Of a stretch of 64,000 nucleotides of DNA, positions 27,111 through 37,108 are shown piece by piece. A program made the position numbers and the translations under genes. The notes under the pieces were generated by a model, which was given only the letters and a program-made list of their open reading frames with translations, ran no database searches and was not told the DNA's origin. The stretch is from R-RK-3 sp963842775 (GTDB taxonomy: Bacteria; Pseudomonadota; Alphaproteobacteria; Rhizobiales; Rhodomicrobiaceae), in assembly GCA_963842775.1 (NCBI GenBank), contig CAWJHQ010000004.1:264272-328271 (forward strand), read 5' to 3'. Each line of letters starts with the position of its first letter. Position 1 is the first letter of the stretch.

Positions 27111-28223
27111 ATGACGAAAATCAAACAGGTCGATATTCTCCAGGTGAACCTCACGCCGAAGGTGAAGCGCACCGACGCGATCCAGAGCTTCACCATGCAG
27201 GAAACGCCGATGGTCCGCATCCACACGGATAGCGGCCTGGTCGGCACGGGCTACACCTACACGATAGGCACCGGCGGATCGTCGGTGGTGGCGCTGCTGA
27301 GGGACCACCTCGCGCCGCGCCTGATCGGCCGGGACCCGTTCGAGATCGAGCGCATCTGGAAGGATCTGTTCTTTGCAACCCATGCCACGGCGGTGGGCGC
27401 GATCACCAGCCTTGCCCTGGCGGCCATCGACACGGCCCTGTGGGACATCAAGTGCCTCGCCTCCGGCCGGCCGCTGTGGAAAGAGGCGGGCGGCGCTCAA
27501 CCCAGCGTGCCGGTCTATACGACCGAAGGCGGCTGGCTGCATATCGACACCCGCGCCATCGTCGACGACACGCTGGCGGCGAAGGAAAAAGGCTTCCGAG
27601 GGGCAAAGGTCAAGGTCGGGCGGCCCCACGTGGCCGAGGATGTCGAGCGGTTGGCTGCAGTCCGCGAGGCCGTGGGGGCCAGCTTCGAGATCATGGTCGA
27701 CGCCAACCAGGCCTTCACCGCCGGCGAAGCGATCCGGCGCGCCCGCCATTACGAGCCACTCGATCTCGCCTGGTTCGAGGAGCCGCTTCCGGCCGAGGAT
27801 CTGGGCGGCCATGTCCGGCTGGCGCGATCCACCTCGCTGCCCATCGCCATCGGCGAATCCATCTACCATCCCAGCATCTTCCGCGAATATCTCCAGCGCG
27901 GCGCCTGCTCCATCGTACAGGCGGACGTGGCGCGCATCGGCGGCATCACGCCCTGGCTCAAGGTCGCGCATCTGGCCGAGAGCTTCAACGTGCCGATCTG
28001 CCCGCATTTCCTGATGGAGTTGCATGTGTCGCTCTGCGCGGCGGTGCCGAACGCCCCCTGGGTGGAGTGGATCCCGCAGCTCGACGACATAACCACGAGC
28101 CGCATGAGTGTCGTGGATGGAGCGGCCGCTGCGCCGGACGCGCCCGGACTCGGTATCGCCTGGGATTGGGACGCGATCGGCCGGCTCGGGGCATTCACGC
28201 CCTTGGTCGTCAAGCAGGACTGA
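27111..28223 (+). CDS. Enolase superfamily sugar-acid dehydratase (mandelate racemase/muconate lactonizing enzyme family)
   Basis: This protein of about 370 aa has the enolase N-terminal cap and a barrel with K-x-K in AKVKVG (K166/K168), metal ligands in MVDANQ (D197), WFEEPL (E223 or E224) and AIGES (E249), and a candidate general acid/base His near 299 in CPHFLMELH. This K-x-K plus His set places it near the mandelate racemase subgroup, whose members include many sugar-acid dehydratases. It lies on the opposite strand to the TRAP genes, between the small permease and DctP. An in-frame ATG at 27105 is an alternative start. Confidence 0.9.
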   Translation: MTKIKQVDILQVNLTPKVKRTDAIQSFTMQETPMVRIHTDSGLVGTGYTYTIGTGGSSVVALLRDHLAPRLIGRDPFEIERIWKDLFFATHATAVGAITSLALAAIDTALWDIKCLASGRPLWKEAGGAQPSVPVYTTEGGWLHIDTRAIVDDTLAAKEKGFRGAKVKVGRPHVAEDVERLAAVREAVGASFEIMVDANQAFTAGEAIRRARHYEPLDLAWFEEPLPAEDLGGHVRLARSTSLPIAIGESIYHPSIFREYLQRGACSIVQADVARIGGITPWLKVAHLAESFNVPICPHFLMELHVSLCAAVPNAPWVEWIPQLDDITTSRMSVVDGAAAAPDAPGLGIAWDWDAIGRLGAFTPLVVKQD

Positions 28224-28273
28224 CAGGGCAGCCGCGGCACAGACGATCTCCGCACCGCAGCCTGCCCCACTGA

Positions 28274-29269
28274 TCATTTCAGCGCCTGGAGCGCGTCATA
28301 TTCGGCCTGCGTCCATCCCCCGCCGGCAGCGGGGTCGTTGTGAAGCGGCAGCGCGGCCTTGCGGAACGCTGCGCGGTCGACCTCGACCACCGTCTTGCCC
28401 ATCTTGCGGAATTCCTCGGCCAGCTTCTGTTCGGAGGCGCGAATCTGGTCGGTGACCTTGGACGCGGCCTCGATCAGCACATCGTTGAAGATTTTCTTTT
28501 CATTGTCGTCGAGCTTGGCCCAGACATGGGTGCCGACGATCGTTAGCAGCGACTCGGTGATGTGCCCGGTCAGCATGATGTGGCTCTGCACTTCGTAGAA
28601 TTTCTTGGCGAGGATGGTCGGCAGCGGGTTCTCTTGCCCGTCGACAGTCTTATTCTGCAGCGCCAGATAGACTTCGGCAAAGGCGATCGGCGTGGCGTTG
28701 GCGCCGACGGATTTGGTGAACATCAGATACAGCGGCGCCGGCGGCACGCGCAGCTTCATGCCCTTCATGTCTTCAGGCGTCTTGATCTCGCGGTTCGCCG
28801 TGAGATAGCGCTGGCCGTAATAGTTGAGCGCAACGACCTTGTGACGGGTCTTGTCCTCATAGCCCTTGGCGATGTCGCGAAAGAGCTTGGAGTCGCGATA
28901 CGCCTTCCAATGGTCGAAATCGCGCAGGATGAAAGGCGCGTTGGTAATCGCGATCGGCTTATGGATCGAGCCGGCAAAGGCGACCCCCGTGTAGATCATG
29001 TCGATGGTGGCGAGGCCGAGCCCTTCGTTGATCTGGTTCTCATTGCCGAGCTGCGATGCCGGAAAAACCTGGATCTCGTATTTGCCGTTCGTGCGCTTCT
29101 TGATCTCCTCGGCGGCCCACAGCGCTTCCTTATGATAGGCCTCGTTGATCTCGTAGACATGCGCCCATTTCAGGACGGTCTGCGCCGAAGCGGCGGCCGG
29201 CATGAGCCCGGCGGCCAATACGCAAAATGCTGCGAGCACCGCGCGGAGCGGCGTAAATTTCCCTGGCAT
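28274..29269 (-). CDS. dctP: TRAP transporter substrate-binding protein (DctP family)
   Basis: This 331-aa protein has a signal peptide (about residues 1-29) and the DctP fold: KWAHVYEINEAYHKEALWAA at the mature N-terminus, MKGMKLRVPPAPLYL, and GQENPLPTILAKKFYEVQ, with the conserved Arg in LRVP that binds the substrate carboxylate. A strong GGGAGAAGGA site precedes ATG 29269. It is divergent from the FadR-type regulator. The order DctP, enolase (opposite strand), DctQ, DctM is unusual. Confidence 0.95.
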   Translation of the reverse strand: MPGKFTPLRAVLAAFCVLAAGLMPAAASAQTVLKWAHVYEINEAYHKEALWAAEEIKKRTNGKYEIQVFPASQLGNENQINEGLGLATIDMIYTGVAFAGSIHKPIAITNAPFILRDFDHWKAYRDSKLFRDIAKGYEDKTRHKVVALNYYGQRYLTANREIKTPEDMKGMKLRVPPAPLYLMFTKSVGANATPIAFAEVYLALQNKTVDGQENPLPTILAKKFYEVQSHIMLTGHITESLLTIVGTHVWAKLDDNEKKIFNDVLIEAASKVTDQIRASEQKLAEEFRKMGKTVVEVDRAAFRKAALPLHNDPAAGGGWTQAEYDALQALK

Positions 29270-29307
29270 TTCCTTCTCCCTTGTCCGGACTTAAACGGTC
29301 CGCTGTC

Positions 29308-29323
29308 TCAGGATTGATCCTGA
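29308..29323. promoter_or_regulatory. Perfect palindrome TCAGGAT-N2-ATCCTGA in the DctP/FadR-type regulator spacer
   Basis: A 16-bp perfect inverted repeat lies 38 bases upstream of the DctP start and 72 bases before the divergent regulator. It is a candidate operator for the FadR-type regulator or a transcription-start element. Together with the palindrome at 29340 it fills the short spacer. Confidence 0.45.
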
Positions 29324-29339
29324 AGGTCATCTGATGTTA

Positions 29340-29360
29340 TCAGGTTGTATGACGACCTGA
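29340..29360. promoter_or_regulatory. FadR/GntR-type operator candidate (TCAGGT...ACCTGA)
   Basis: The 21-bp near-perfect palindrome has TCAGGT and ACCTGA arms and a TTGTATGAC core resembling GntR/FadR-class sites (centre GTATGAC). It lies 34 bases before the regulator start, in the divergent spacer with DctP, so it would allow autoregulation plus control of the TRAP gene. Confidence 0.55.
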
Positions 29361-29394
29361 CCGAGACATTAAACCAGCAAAGCTAGTCCGTGCA

Positions 29395-30127
29395 ATGGAT
29401 AAAGAGCCTCTGCTCAAGCCCTTACGGTCCACACGCAGCCGCGCCGAGGAAGTGGTCGCCCGGATCTCGGATGAGATCGCGAATGGACGGCTCGCGCCGG
29501 GTGCGAAGCTGCCGACCGAACAGGCGATGGCGTCGGCGATGGGCGTGAGCCGCACCGTCGTGCGCGAGGCCGTCGCAGCGCTGAAGGCCGAAGGACTGGT
29601 CGTGACCCGTCAGGGCGCCGGCGCATTCGTGACGGGAGACACGCACCGCTCTTTCCGGATCGATCCCTCGGGCCTTGTCTCGCTCGATGACGTGATCGGC
29701 ATCATGGAATTGCGCCAGGCGATCGAGGTTGAAGCGGCGGCCCTCGCCGCGGACCGGGCCAGCAAGGCGCATCATCGGGAAATGAACGCTCTCCTCAGCG
29801 CAATCGATGCCGCGATCGGAAAGGGCGACGGCGCGGTCAATGAGGATTTTGCCCTGCACCGCGCGATCGCGGTGGCGTCGCGGAACCGGCGATTTGCCGA
29901 TTTCCTGACCTTTCTCGGCCATCACGTGATCCCGCGCCAGACGATCAGGATGGCGCAGCAGAGCGCGGAAGATCAGCGCGCCTATCTGACGGTCATCCAG
30001 GAAGAGCATCACCGCATCGTCGATGCCATTCAGCGCCGTGACGTGACCGCGGCACGCAGCGCCATGCGTGGTCATCTCGATCGTTCGCTGCAGCGCTATC
30101 GCAAGCTGGCAGCGCGGCGGCGCCTGA
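29395..30127 (+). CDS. GntR-family (FadR subfamily) transcriptional regulator with FCD domain
   Basis: This protein of about 244 aa has an N-terminal winged HTH (LPTEQAMASAMGVSRTVVR, about residues 41-59) and an FCD ligand-binding domain (about 90-235) with metal-binding His residues in the family pattern (FALHRAIA, EEHHRIVDAI). As read, the frame runs on to 30324, antisense into the convergent protease gene. A one-base shift in the GCG/GGC run near 30118 would give a natural stop at 30125-30127, just before the protease stop. I therefore end it there. It probably senses a sugar acid and represses the TRAP locus. Confidence 0.85.
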
Positions 30128-30129
30128 CG

Positions 30130-30915
30130 CTACGGACATTCTCTGCTCCGGATAAGTTCGGTCCATGCGGAAAGCGGCAGAGCGATATTGGCCCGATGGC
30201 CGCCTGTTGCGACCATGATCGCGACCAGCTTGAGCGTGCCGTCCGCGCGCATGAAAACCGGTCCGCCGGAACTTGCAGGATGCGTATCGCAATCGGTGAG
30301 CCACAGCGGCGCGCCTTTGGATGATCGAAGCAAATGACAATTATCGTGGGCGGAAAGCACGAACCGGCGATCCGCCGGATAGGCGACATGCACCAATGAT
30401 ACCTCCGGCCCAGCCGCCGCATCGTCGCCAAGCGGCGCAGGATCGACGGCCAGCTTCTCATTCAGCACGATGACGGCCGCATCCTTGAGCAATGCGGCAA
30501 AGGTTACGCCTTTTGTGGGCCGAGCCGATCCGGCCCGTTCGGCACCGATGGATTTATGGCCTTCCAAAAAGTGAAGGCACTTCGCCGTCGAATGGCCTTT
30601 GTTTTCCGACCGGCGCGCGCCGGCTAGGAAATGGATCGTGTGCAGGGGAAACGGCGCCTCGCTCCGATCCGTCACGCAATGTGCGGCTGTCAGCACCAGG
30701 TCCGGCGCCACCAGCGTGCCCGTGCATTTGCCGGCCTGCCGGTAGCCGCCGATGTTGACCTGCCCTATGGCGTCCCAAGGCGAACCGCTGCTTTCGACGG
30801 GCATCCGGTCGTCATCGCCGATGATGCCGGGCCGCAGATCCTCGCTCGAGACCGGCGCCGCCGCGAAGATGGCGGCCAGATAAAAAAGCACTGGGAAGAC
30901 ACGTCGCTTCATCAC
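30130..30915 (-). CDS. Secreted trypsin-like serine protease
   Basis: This 261-aa protein has an N-terminal signal peptide (about residues 1-24) and an S1 chymotrypsin-like fold. Catalytic residues are His in LVLTAAHCVT, Asp in LLKDAAVIVL and Ser in HPASSGGPVF (the usual GDSGGP is ASSGGP). Cys pairs are consistent with disulfides in the periplasm or outside. It is convergent with the FadR-type regulator and unrelated to the TRAP genes by content. No propeptide or anchor is seen. Confidence 0.88.
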   Translation of the reverse strand: MMKRRVFPVLFYLAAIFAAAPVSSEDLRPGIIGDDDRMPVESSGSPWDAIGQVNIGGYRQAGKCTGTLVAPDLVLTAAHCVTDRSEAPFPLHTIHFLAGARRSENKGHSTAKCLHFLEGHKSIGAERAGSARPTKGVTFAALLKDAAVIVLNEKLAVDPAPLGDDAAAGPEVSLVHVAYPADRRFVLSAHDNCHLLRSSKGAPLWLTDCDTHPASSGGPVFMRADGTLKLVAIMVATGGHRANIALPLSAWTELIRSRECP

Positions 30916-30961
30916 CGGCCCTATCGTGGTGTCGCGGCTCCGTGCCGACCCTGCTTCACCG

Positions 30962-32037
30962 TCACATGGCCCGCCGCGGCGCCGTCTGCAGCAGGTCCTG
31001 CAACTGCTGCTTCCAGAGCTTGGCCATGCCCGTGGTGCCGTGGCCGCGCGTCTCCTCGCTGGCCGGTATCAAGAACAGCTTGGCGTTCTTCACGCGCTTG
31101 AGTTCGCGCTCCATGATGCCGAGTTCGGGCGGATAGCGCTCGTCATCGGCGGAGTTGATGGCCAATACCGGCGCCTGAATGCGCTCGAGACCCGGCGCCG
31201 CATTGTAATCGCGCGAAGAGTCCCACTGGTAAAGGAAATCATTGGCATCTGCCGTGAAAGGCGCGGCCAGCCGGTCATCGACCAATTTGTCCGCCGTTTC
31301 GCGCGTGGGTGCGGCGTTGTAATAAGGCCTGCGATCCGCCACTGGTGGTGATACCGAAGAACACATTGGCGAATTTCAGCCAGCGGGGCTGCGCCGTGTA
31401 GTTGCCGTCCTTCCACTCCGGATCCTTGCGCACCGCATCGATCAGCATGCGCCGCGTCAGCCAATTGCGTCCGGCCATCTCGGTTGGCTGCGAGGCCATC
31501 GGCACCAGCGCGTCCATGAAATCCGGATAGGCGGCGCCCCACATCCAGACCTGCATGCCGCCCATCGAATTGCCCAGCACCAGGCGAAGATGGCGAATGC
31601 CCAGCCCTTCGGTCACCAGCCTGTGCTGCGCGGCGACCATGTCGTCGTAATTATATTGCGGGAACTTGGCGCGCAGGCCGTCGGAGGGCTTGGACGATTT
31701 GCCCGCCCCGATCGCATCGGGGAGGATGATGAAATATTTGCTGGCATCGAGCGGCTGGCCGGGACCGAACAACTCACCCGCGAAGGCAGGCGTTAGCATG
31801 CCGGTGCCGGAGCCGGCGGTGCCGTGCAAAACGAGCACCGGCTCTCCCGAGGGCTCGCCGATGGTGGTGTAATGCAGGCGAAGTTCGGGCATGACCTCGC
31901 CTGTGTGGAAACGGAAGTCGCGCGCAATCCAATCGCCTTCCTTCGGCGCGGGGTAGTCCGCAGCCTCGACGGGAACGGCGACGAGCGAAAGAGCCATCGC
32001 AAAAAGCCATGAATGGGAGTCTGCTTGGAAAATTCAT
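30962..32037 (-). CDS. Secreted alpha/beta hydrolase, homoserine acetyltransferase (MetX)-like, frameshifted
   Basis: Reading through a shift near 31345 gives about 345 aa of the MetX-like alpha/beta hydrolase fold. The oxyanion/HG region is VLHGTAGSGTGM, the nucleophile elbow GNSMGGMQ, the acid Asp in NSADDERYP and the His in ETRGHGT. The signal peptide also needs a shift, at a run of five A on the plus strand near 31995: ATG 32037 starts MNFPSRLPFMAF, and the next frame gives MALSLVAVPVEAADYP. Being exported, it is unlikely to make methionine precursors; an esterase role is more plausible. Confidence 0.82.
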
Positions 32038-32463
32038 ATCAACCTTCCTGGTTCATGTTCTTGCTCGCGCAAGTTTGATATGCTCGGAAAAGCCACCTTT
32101 TGCCGTCACGGGTCGTTAACGGCGCTGGTGTCTTTCCCGAAACCTCTTCGGTCAATCGATAGCTCTGCTGCGGCGGGATAGTGGCGCGCTGCCTCGCACA
32201 GCGCGCTCCAAAGCCGACCCCCGAATGATGCTTGCAAGATCGCTACAGCGCAACGGAAAGCACGAGCGGGACTTCCCGGCAGGTACCGCGACCAGCAGGT
32301 CCCATTGGCGCTCGTTCTCGCGACGGCCTGAATTTTCGTGTAAGGGCGGTTTCGTGACGCAGTCATGATGCGTCGGTCAAGACGTCAGGGAAGTGGGCGA
32401 AGGCTTACGCCACGGGTCCGCGTATGTACTCTGCGTTCTTGCACGTGAGGGATGGAGGTTTCG
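32038..32463. other. Intergenic region, no recognisable gene
   Basis: About 425 bp between the divergent hydrolase and YCII genes. One 86-codon minus-strand frame (32106-32366) exists but has no family resemblance or ribosome-binding site. I see no convincing element. Confidence 0.4.
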
Positions 32464-32913
32464 ATGCTATACGCCCTGCTCTGCTACAATTCCGAGGAAG
32501 TTGTTACCTCCTGGACGAAGCAGGAGGACGACGCCGTCATGGCGCGGCTCGATGTTGTACACCGCAAGCTCGCCTCCAAAGGGAAGCTCGGCCCGGCGGC
32601 ACGCCTGCAGCCGACGACTGCCGCGAAGACCTTATGGAAAGGCGGCGATCCGTCGCTGGTGACCGATGGGCCCTACGCCGAAACCAAGGAGCAGCTGCTT
32701 GGCTTTTACCTGGTGGAATGCGCAACGTTTGATGAAGCCGTGGAGATTGCCCGCGAGCTCGAGCAAGCCAATCCCGGCGTTGGCGCTTACGAGATTCGGC
32801 CGCTTTCCCTGTTTCTGACGGGAAATCTGCAAGAGACGGCGCCGGAAAACAAGGCCGTCGCTGACCGCGGGTTTTCCATTGGCGGCAGCGGTTCGGGGGC
32901 ACGCACCGCGTAG
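32464..32913 (+). CDS. YCII-related (DGPF-type) domain protein
   Basis: This protein of about 149 aa begins MLYALLCYNSEEVV and contains the YCII/DGPF core: LGPAARLQPT, then VTDGPYAETKEQLLGFYLVE (about residues 70-89) and EAVEIARELEQANPGVGAYEIRPL. Family members often accompany ECF sigma factors, but here none is adjacent. The start at 32464 follows a GGAGG site by about seven bases. The C-terminal 30 residues are low-complexity. Function is unknown. Confidence 0.88.
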   Translation: MLYALLCYNSEEVVTSWTKQEDDAVMARLDVVHRKLASKGKLGPAARLQPTTAAKTLWKGGDPSLVTDGPYAETKEQLLGFYLVECATFDEAVEIARELEQANPGVGAYEIRPLSLFLTGNLQETAPENKAVADRGFSIGGSGSGARTA

Positions 32914-33020
32914 CGCGTCTGCACGACGCTGTTCAGCTAAAACACGGTGCTGTATGCTTATCCTGCGGCAGCGACACCGGAACAACTTATTCAGCCTGGT
33001 GTTGAGTTGGCAAGGCACCA

Positions 33021-33885
33021 ATGGAGTTTCGCGTCGTGGCGCCCAGGGCAAATTGGAAAGGTTTCATTAAGATTTCCGGAGCTCACCATTCCGGTGGCGC
33101 TCTACTCTGCTGCGACGACCTCGGAGCGCGTCGCCTTCCACACGATCAATCGAAAAACCGGTAACCGGGTGCGCCGGCAATTCTTCGACGAGGAAACCGA
33201 ACAGGCGGTCCCCAAGGAAAATCAGGTCAAGGGCTACGAGATCAGCCAGGGTCAGTATGTCATCCTCGAGCCGAAGGAGATCGAGGAGGCCATCCCCGAA
33301 AGCGACAAGACGATCCGCATCGAAGCGTTTCTGCCCTCCGCCGAGGTCGACACTGCCTATTTCGACAAGCCTTATTTCCTGACGCCCTCGGGGAGTATCG
33401 GCGATGAAAGTTTTGCCCTGATCAGCGAGGGCATGCGCCGGAAGAATGTTGCCGCGGTCGGTCGTGCGGTGCTGTTCCGTCGCCTCCGGACGCTGCTTCT
33501 GCGCACGGAAGGCCCGTTGCTCGCCGCGCATACGCTTCACTTCGATTATGAAGTGCGGCCCGCCTCGGAGATCTTCGACGACATCCCCGAGCTGAAAATC
33601 GAAGGCGAGATGCTCGATCTTGCCAAACACATCATTAAGACGAAGGCCGGCAAGTTCAATCCACGCGAATTCGACGATCGCTATGAGGAGGCGCTCGCCG
33701 AACTGGTGAAGGCCAAGATCGCCGGCCGGGAATTCAAGGCTCCGAAGCCGCCCAAGGAGACGAAGGTCATCGACCTGATGGACGCGCTCAGGAAGAGCGC
33801 TCAGGCGGCCGGTGAACCTGCCCCTAAGGCGAAGGCCGGCAAGAAGAAGAAAACCGAGGCAGCGCCGCGCCGCAAAGCAAGCTGA
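33021..33885 (+). CDS. ku: Non-homologous end-joining protein Ku (first copy), N-terminal frameshift
   Basis: This protein of about 288 aa is a bacterial Ku homodimer-forming DNA end-binding protein. The natural N-terminus APRANWKGFIKIS lies in the frame starting at ATG 33021 (GTG 33036 is an alternative) and joins ELTIPVALYSAATTSERVAF after a one-base shift near 33077. The rest is a normal Ku core with a Lys-rich C-terminal tail. Its stop overlaps the LigD start (TGATG), so the two repair genes form one operon. Without the shift, an aberrant start at 32947 would be used. Confidence 0.9.
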
Positions 33886-36375
33886 TGGCACTCACCGCCT
33901 ACCGCAAAAAACGTGATTTCCAGACGACGCCGGAGCCGCGCGGCAAACGGGCAAAGTCCGCCGCTGGCGACAGCTTCGTCATCCAGAAACACGCCGCCCG
34001 CCGGCTGCATTACGATTTGCGGCTGGAGATGGATGGGGTGCTCAAGAGCTGGGCCGTGACCAAGGGGCCGAGCCTGGTTCCTGGCGAGAAGCGCCTGGCG
34101 GTCCATGTCGAGGACCATCCGCTGGACTATGGCGGCTTCGAAGGCACCATCCCCAAGGGCGAATATGGCGGCGGCACCGTGATCGTCTGGGATCGCGGGC
34201 GATGGACGCCGGTCTACGACGCCAAGAAAGGCTATGCCAAGGGGCATCTGGAGTTCGAGCTGCATGGCGAAAAGCTCCGTGGCCGCTGGCACCTCGTGCG
34301 AATGGCCAAGAAGCCGCGCGACAAAAAGGAAAACTGGCTGCTCATCAAGGCCGATGACGAGTACGCCCGCAGCGATGATGATCCTGACATCACCGAGGAG
34401 CGGCCGGAATCGGTGAAGACCGGACGTGTGGTCGAGGAGGTCGAAGGCGAGGCGCCGGGCTGGTCTTCGAAGACCGGGAAAATCGACAAGCCCGCGGGCG
34501 TCAAGCTGCCGAAGGGCGCCAAGAAGGCTGGCTATCCCGGCTTTATCGAGCCGACGCTGGCGACGCTGAAAAGCGGTCCCCCGTCAGGCACGAGCTGGCT
34601 GCATGAAATCAAGTTCGACGGCTACCGGCTCCAGGCGCACATCCGATCCGGACAGGTCAAGCTTCTGACCCGCAGCGGCCTCGACTGGACCGCGAAATTC
34701 GGCAAGCGCATTGCCGCAGCATTGTCGGATCTTCCGATCCGGGACGCCATCATCGACGGCGAGGTGATCGTCGAGGGCGCCGCCAATGCGTCCGCTTTCT
34801 CCGCGCTGCAGGACGCTCTCTCGGCCGGGCGAACCGAGGGCATGGCGTTCTACGCTTTCGACCTGCTTTACCTCGACGGTCATGACCTTCGCCCGGTGCC
34901 GCTCATCGAGCGCAAGGCTGCCCTGCACACGCTCATCAACGGTGCGTCCGCCGTGTTGCGCTATAGCGATCATTTCGAGGAGGACGGCGAACTCGTTCTG
35001 CGCCATGCCTGCCGCCTGAGCCTCGAAGGCGTGGTTTCCAAGCTTCGCGACGCGCCCTACCGCTCCGGACGCGGCAAGGATTGGATCAAGTCGAAATGCT
35101 CCGAGCGCCAGGAGTTTGTCGTCGCCGGATATGTGCCGTCGAGCGTGTCGAACAGCGCGATCGGGTCGCTCATCCTCGGCTATTTCGAAAAGGGCAAGCT
35201 GGCCTATGCCGGCCGCGTCGGGACCGGCTACAGCAATAAGGTGGCCGCCGAGCTATTCGATCGCCTGGAAGGCATGCGCATCCCCAAGAGCCCGTTCTGC
35301 AAGAAAGCTCACGGCCGAGGAAGCCCGGCAGGCGAAATTTGTCCGTCCGGAGCTGGTCGCGGAAGTGGAATTCCGCAGCTGGACCTCCGACGGGGTCGTG
35401 CGCCACGCCGCATTTCGGGGCTTGCGCGAAGACAAGCACGCCGAGGAAGTCGTGCGCGAATCCAAGGGAACAGCGATGCCTGCACAGCAGCCCGCCCCGG
35501 CTATCAAGCTCACCCATCCCGACCGGCTCTACTGGAAGGATGCCGGCGTCACCAAACAGGGGCTCGCCGACTATTATTCCGAGGTCTGGCCGCGCATGGC
35601 GCCGTTCATCGTCAACCGGCCGCTCGCGCTGGTGCGCTGTCCGGACGGTGTTGGCGGCCAGTGCTTCTTCCAGAAGCATGCCTGGCGGGGTCAGAGCAAG
35701 GACATCCTCACGGCCCATGACCCGGAGGACGACGAGCAGCCGATCATCGCCATCGACAGCCTGCCCGGCCTTATCGGTCTGGCACAGGGCGGCGTCCTCG
35801 AAATTCACCCATGGGGATCGCGGCTCGATGATCTGGAAAAACCCGATATGATCATCATGGATCTCGATCCCGGCGACGGCGTCGAATGGACGGAGATCAT
35901 CGAGGCCGCGGGCGAAGTGCGCGAGCGGCTTCGGAACGCCGGGCTCGAAGGCTTCGTCAAGACCTCCGGCGGCAAGGGCTTGCACGTCGTTGCGCCCTTA
36001 AAGCCGTCCGCCGAATGGGACGAGGTGAAGGCCTTCACCAAGGCGCTCGCCGACGCCATGAGCGCCGATAGCCCCGAGCGCTTCGTCGCGACCGTCACCA
36101 AGTCCAAGCGCAAGGGCAAGATCCTGGTCGACTATCTGCGCAATGGACGCGGCTCGACGGCGGTCGCGCCCTATTCGACGCGGGCACGGGCTGGCGCTGC
36201 GGTCTCCATGCCGCTGGATTGGGCCGAACTCAGCCCTGCGATCGGACCGGCCTATTTCACGGTCAACAATGCCCCGCCGAGGCTTGCCGCCCTGGACGTC
36301 GATCCATGGCAGGATTTCTGGAAGGCCGCTGTGCCCCTAAGCGTTGGGAAGAAGTCAAAGCGCGCTGCCGCGTAG
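33885..36375 (+). CDS. ligD: Multifunctional DNA ligase D (phosphoesterase-ligase-polymerase), one frameshift
   Basis: About 830 aa if joined across a shift near 35300. The domain order is a 3'-phosphoesterase (residues about 35-150, with HAARRLHYDLRLE and GGFEGTIPKGEYGGG), an ATP-dependent ligase (about 210-525, motif I EIKFDGYR with the adenylated Lys near 243 and IDGEVI), and an AEP-type polymerase (about 540-825, with LTHPDRLYWKD and the catalytic Asp pair in IIMDLDPGDG). This PE-Lig-Pol order is the Pseudomonas-like one. LigD works with Ku to join double-strand breaks. As read, polymerase and ligase halves are in different frames. Confidence 0.93.
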
Positions 36376-36391
36376 CGGACTGCTGTAGAGC

Positions 36392-37039
36392 CGTCAGTGC
36401 AAACGCTCGGCCCAAAATGCCTTGAGCCGCGGGTCCTGATCGACGCGCCGGACCACTTCCGTCATCTTCGGCGCTTCCGCGTAAAATCGCTCGCGGCGCG
36501 GTCCCCAGTGGGACTTCGAGCGTCACATAGAGATCCAGCACCGACAGTTCATCGCCGAGCAGATAGCGGCCAGGGCTTATCTGGGCGTCCATGACGCGCC
36601 AGCAATAGGCGATGCGTTCGGCAGTGCGCTCCATGATCACGGCTTCCTGCGCCTTCTCGGCGGCAAGCCGGCTCGGATCGTCTCGCACCCAGACCAGGGC
36701 GTAGATTTGCGCCGAGACAAAACTCATCCAGCGCAGGAATGCCGGCCGGCGAGGATCGTCGAGACCTGGAGACATGCGCGCGGCAGGGTGGCTGTCGGCG
36801 AGATGGATGAGGATCGCGGCGCTCTCGGTCATCAGTTCGCCATTCGGCAAGATCAGTGCCGGAACCTGCCGCATGGGGTTGACACGCGCCATCTCCTGTT
36901 CGGATATGTCGCCGGCCTTGGGGTTCTGCGAGGGCGCAGGCTGTATCAGTTCATAGGGCTCGCCCAGCAACAGCAGCGTCGCTTCTACCGCGACGGAGCC
37001 GCTGCCTTTCTGGCCATAGACTACAAATGGCTTCGTCAA
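36392..37039 (-). CDS. Glutathione S-transferase family protein, C-terminal frameshift
   Basis: This protein of about 215 aa has a thioredoxin-like N-terminal domain (KPFVVYGQKGSGS at the start, then RQVPALILPNGELMTESAAI with the cis-Pro and Glu-Ser glutathione contacts) and an alpha-helical C-terminal domain. Near 36512, after VLDLYVTLEV, the family sequence moves to another frame (HWGPRRERFYAEAPKM) and ends LKAFWAERLH at 36392. The shift is at a short G run. It is convergent with LigD. The substrate is unknown. Confidence 0.85.
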
Positions 37040-37108
37040 TGCTCCTCCCGCAGGACTGTTTGGCGCGCGAACGGGTTTTGCGCCCCCACGAACGCGATGA
37101 CGCGGACC

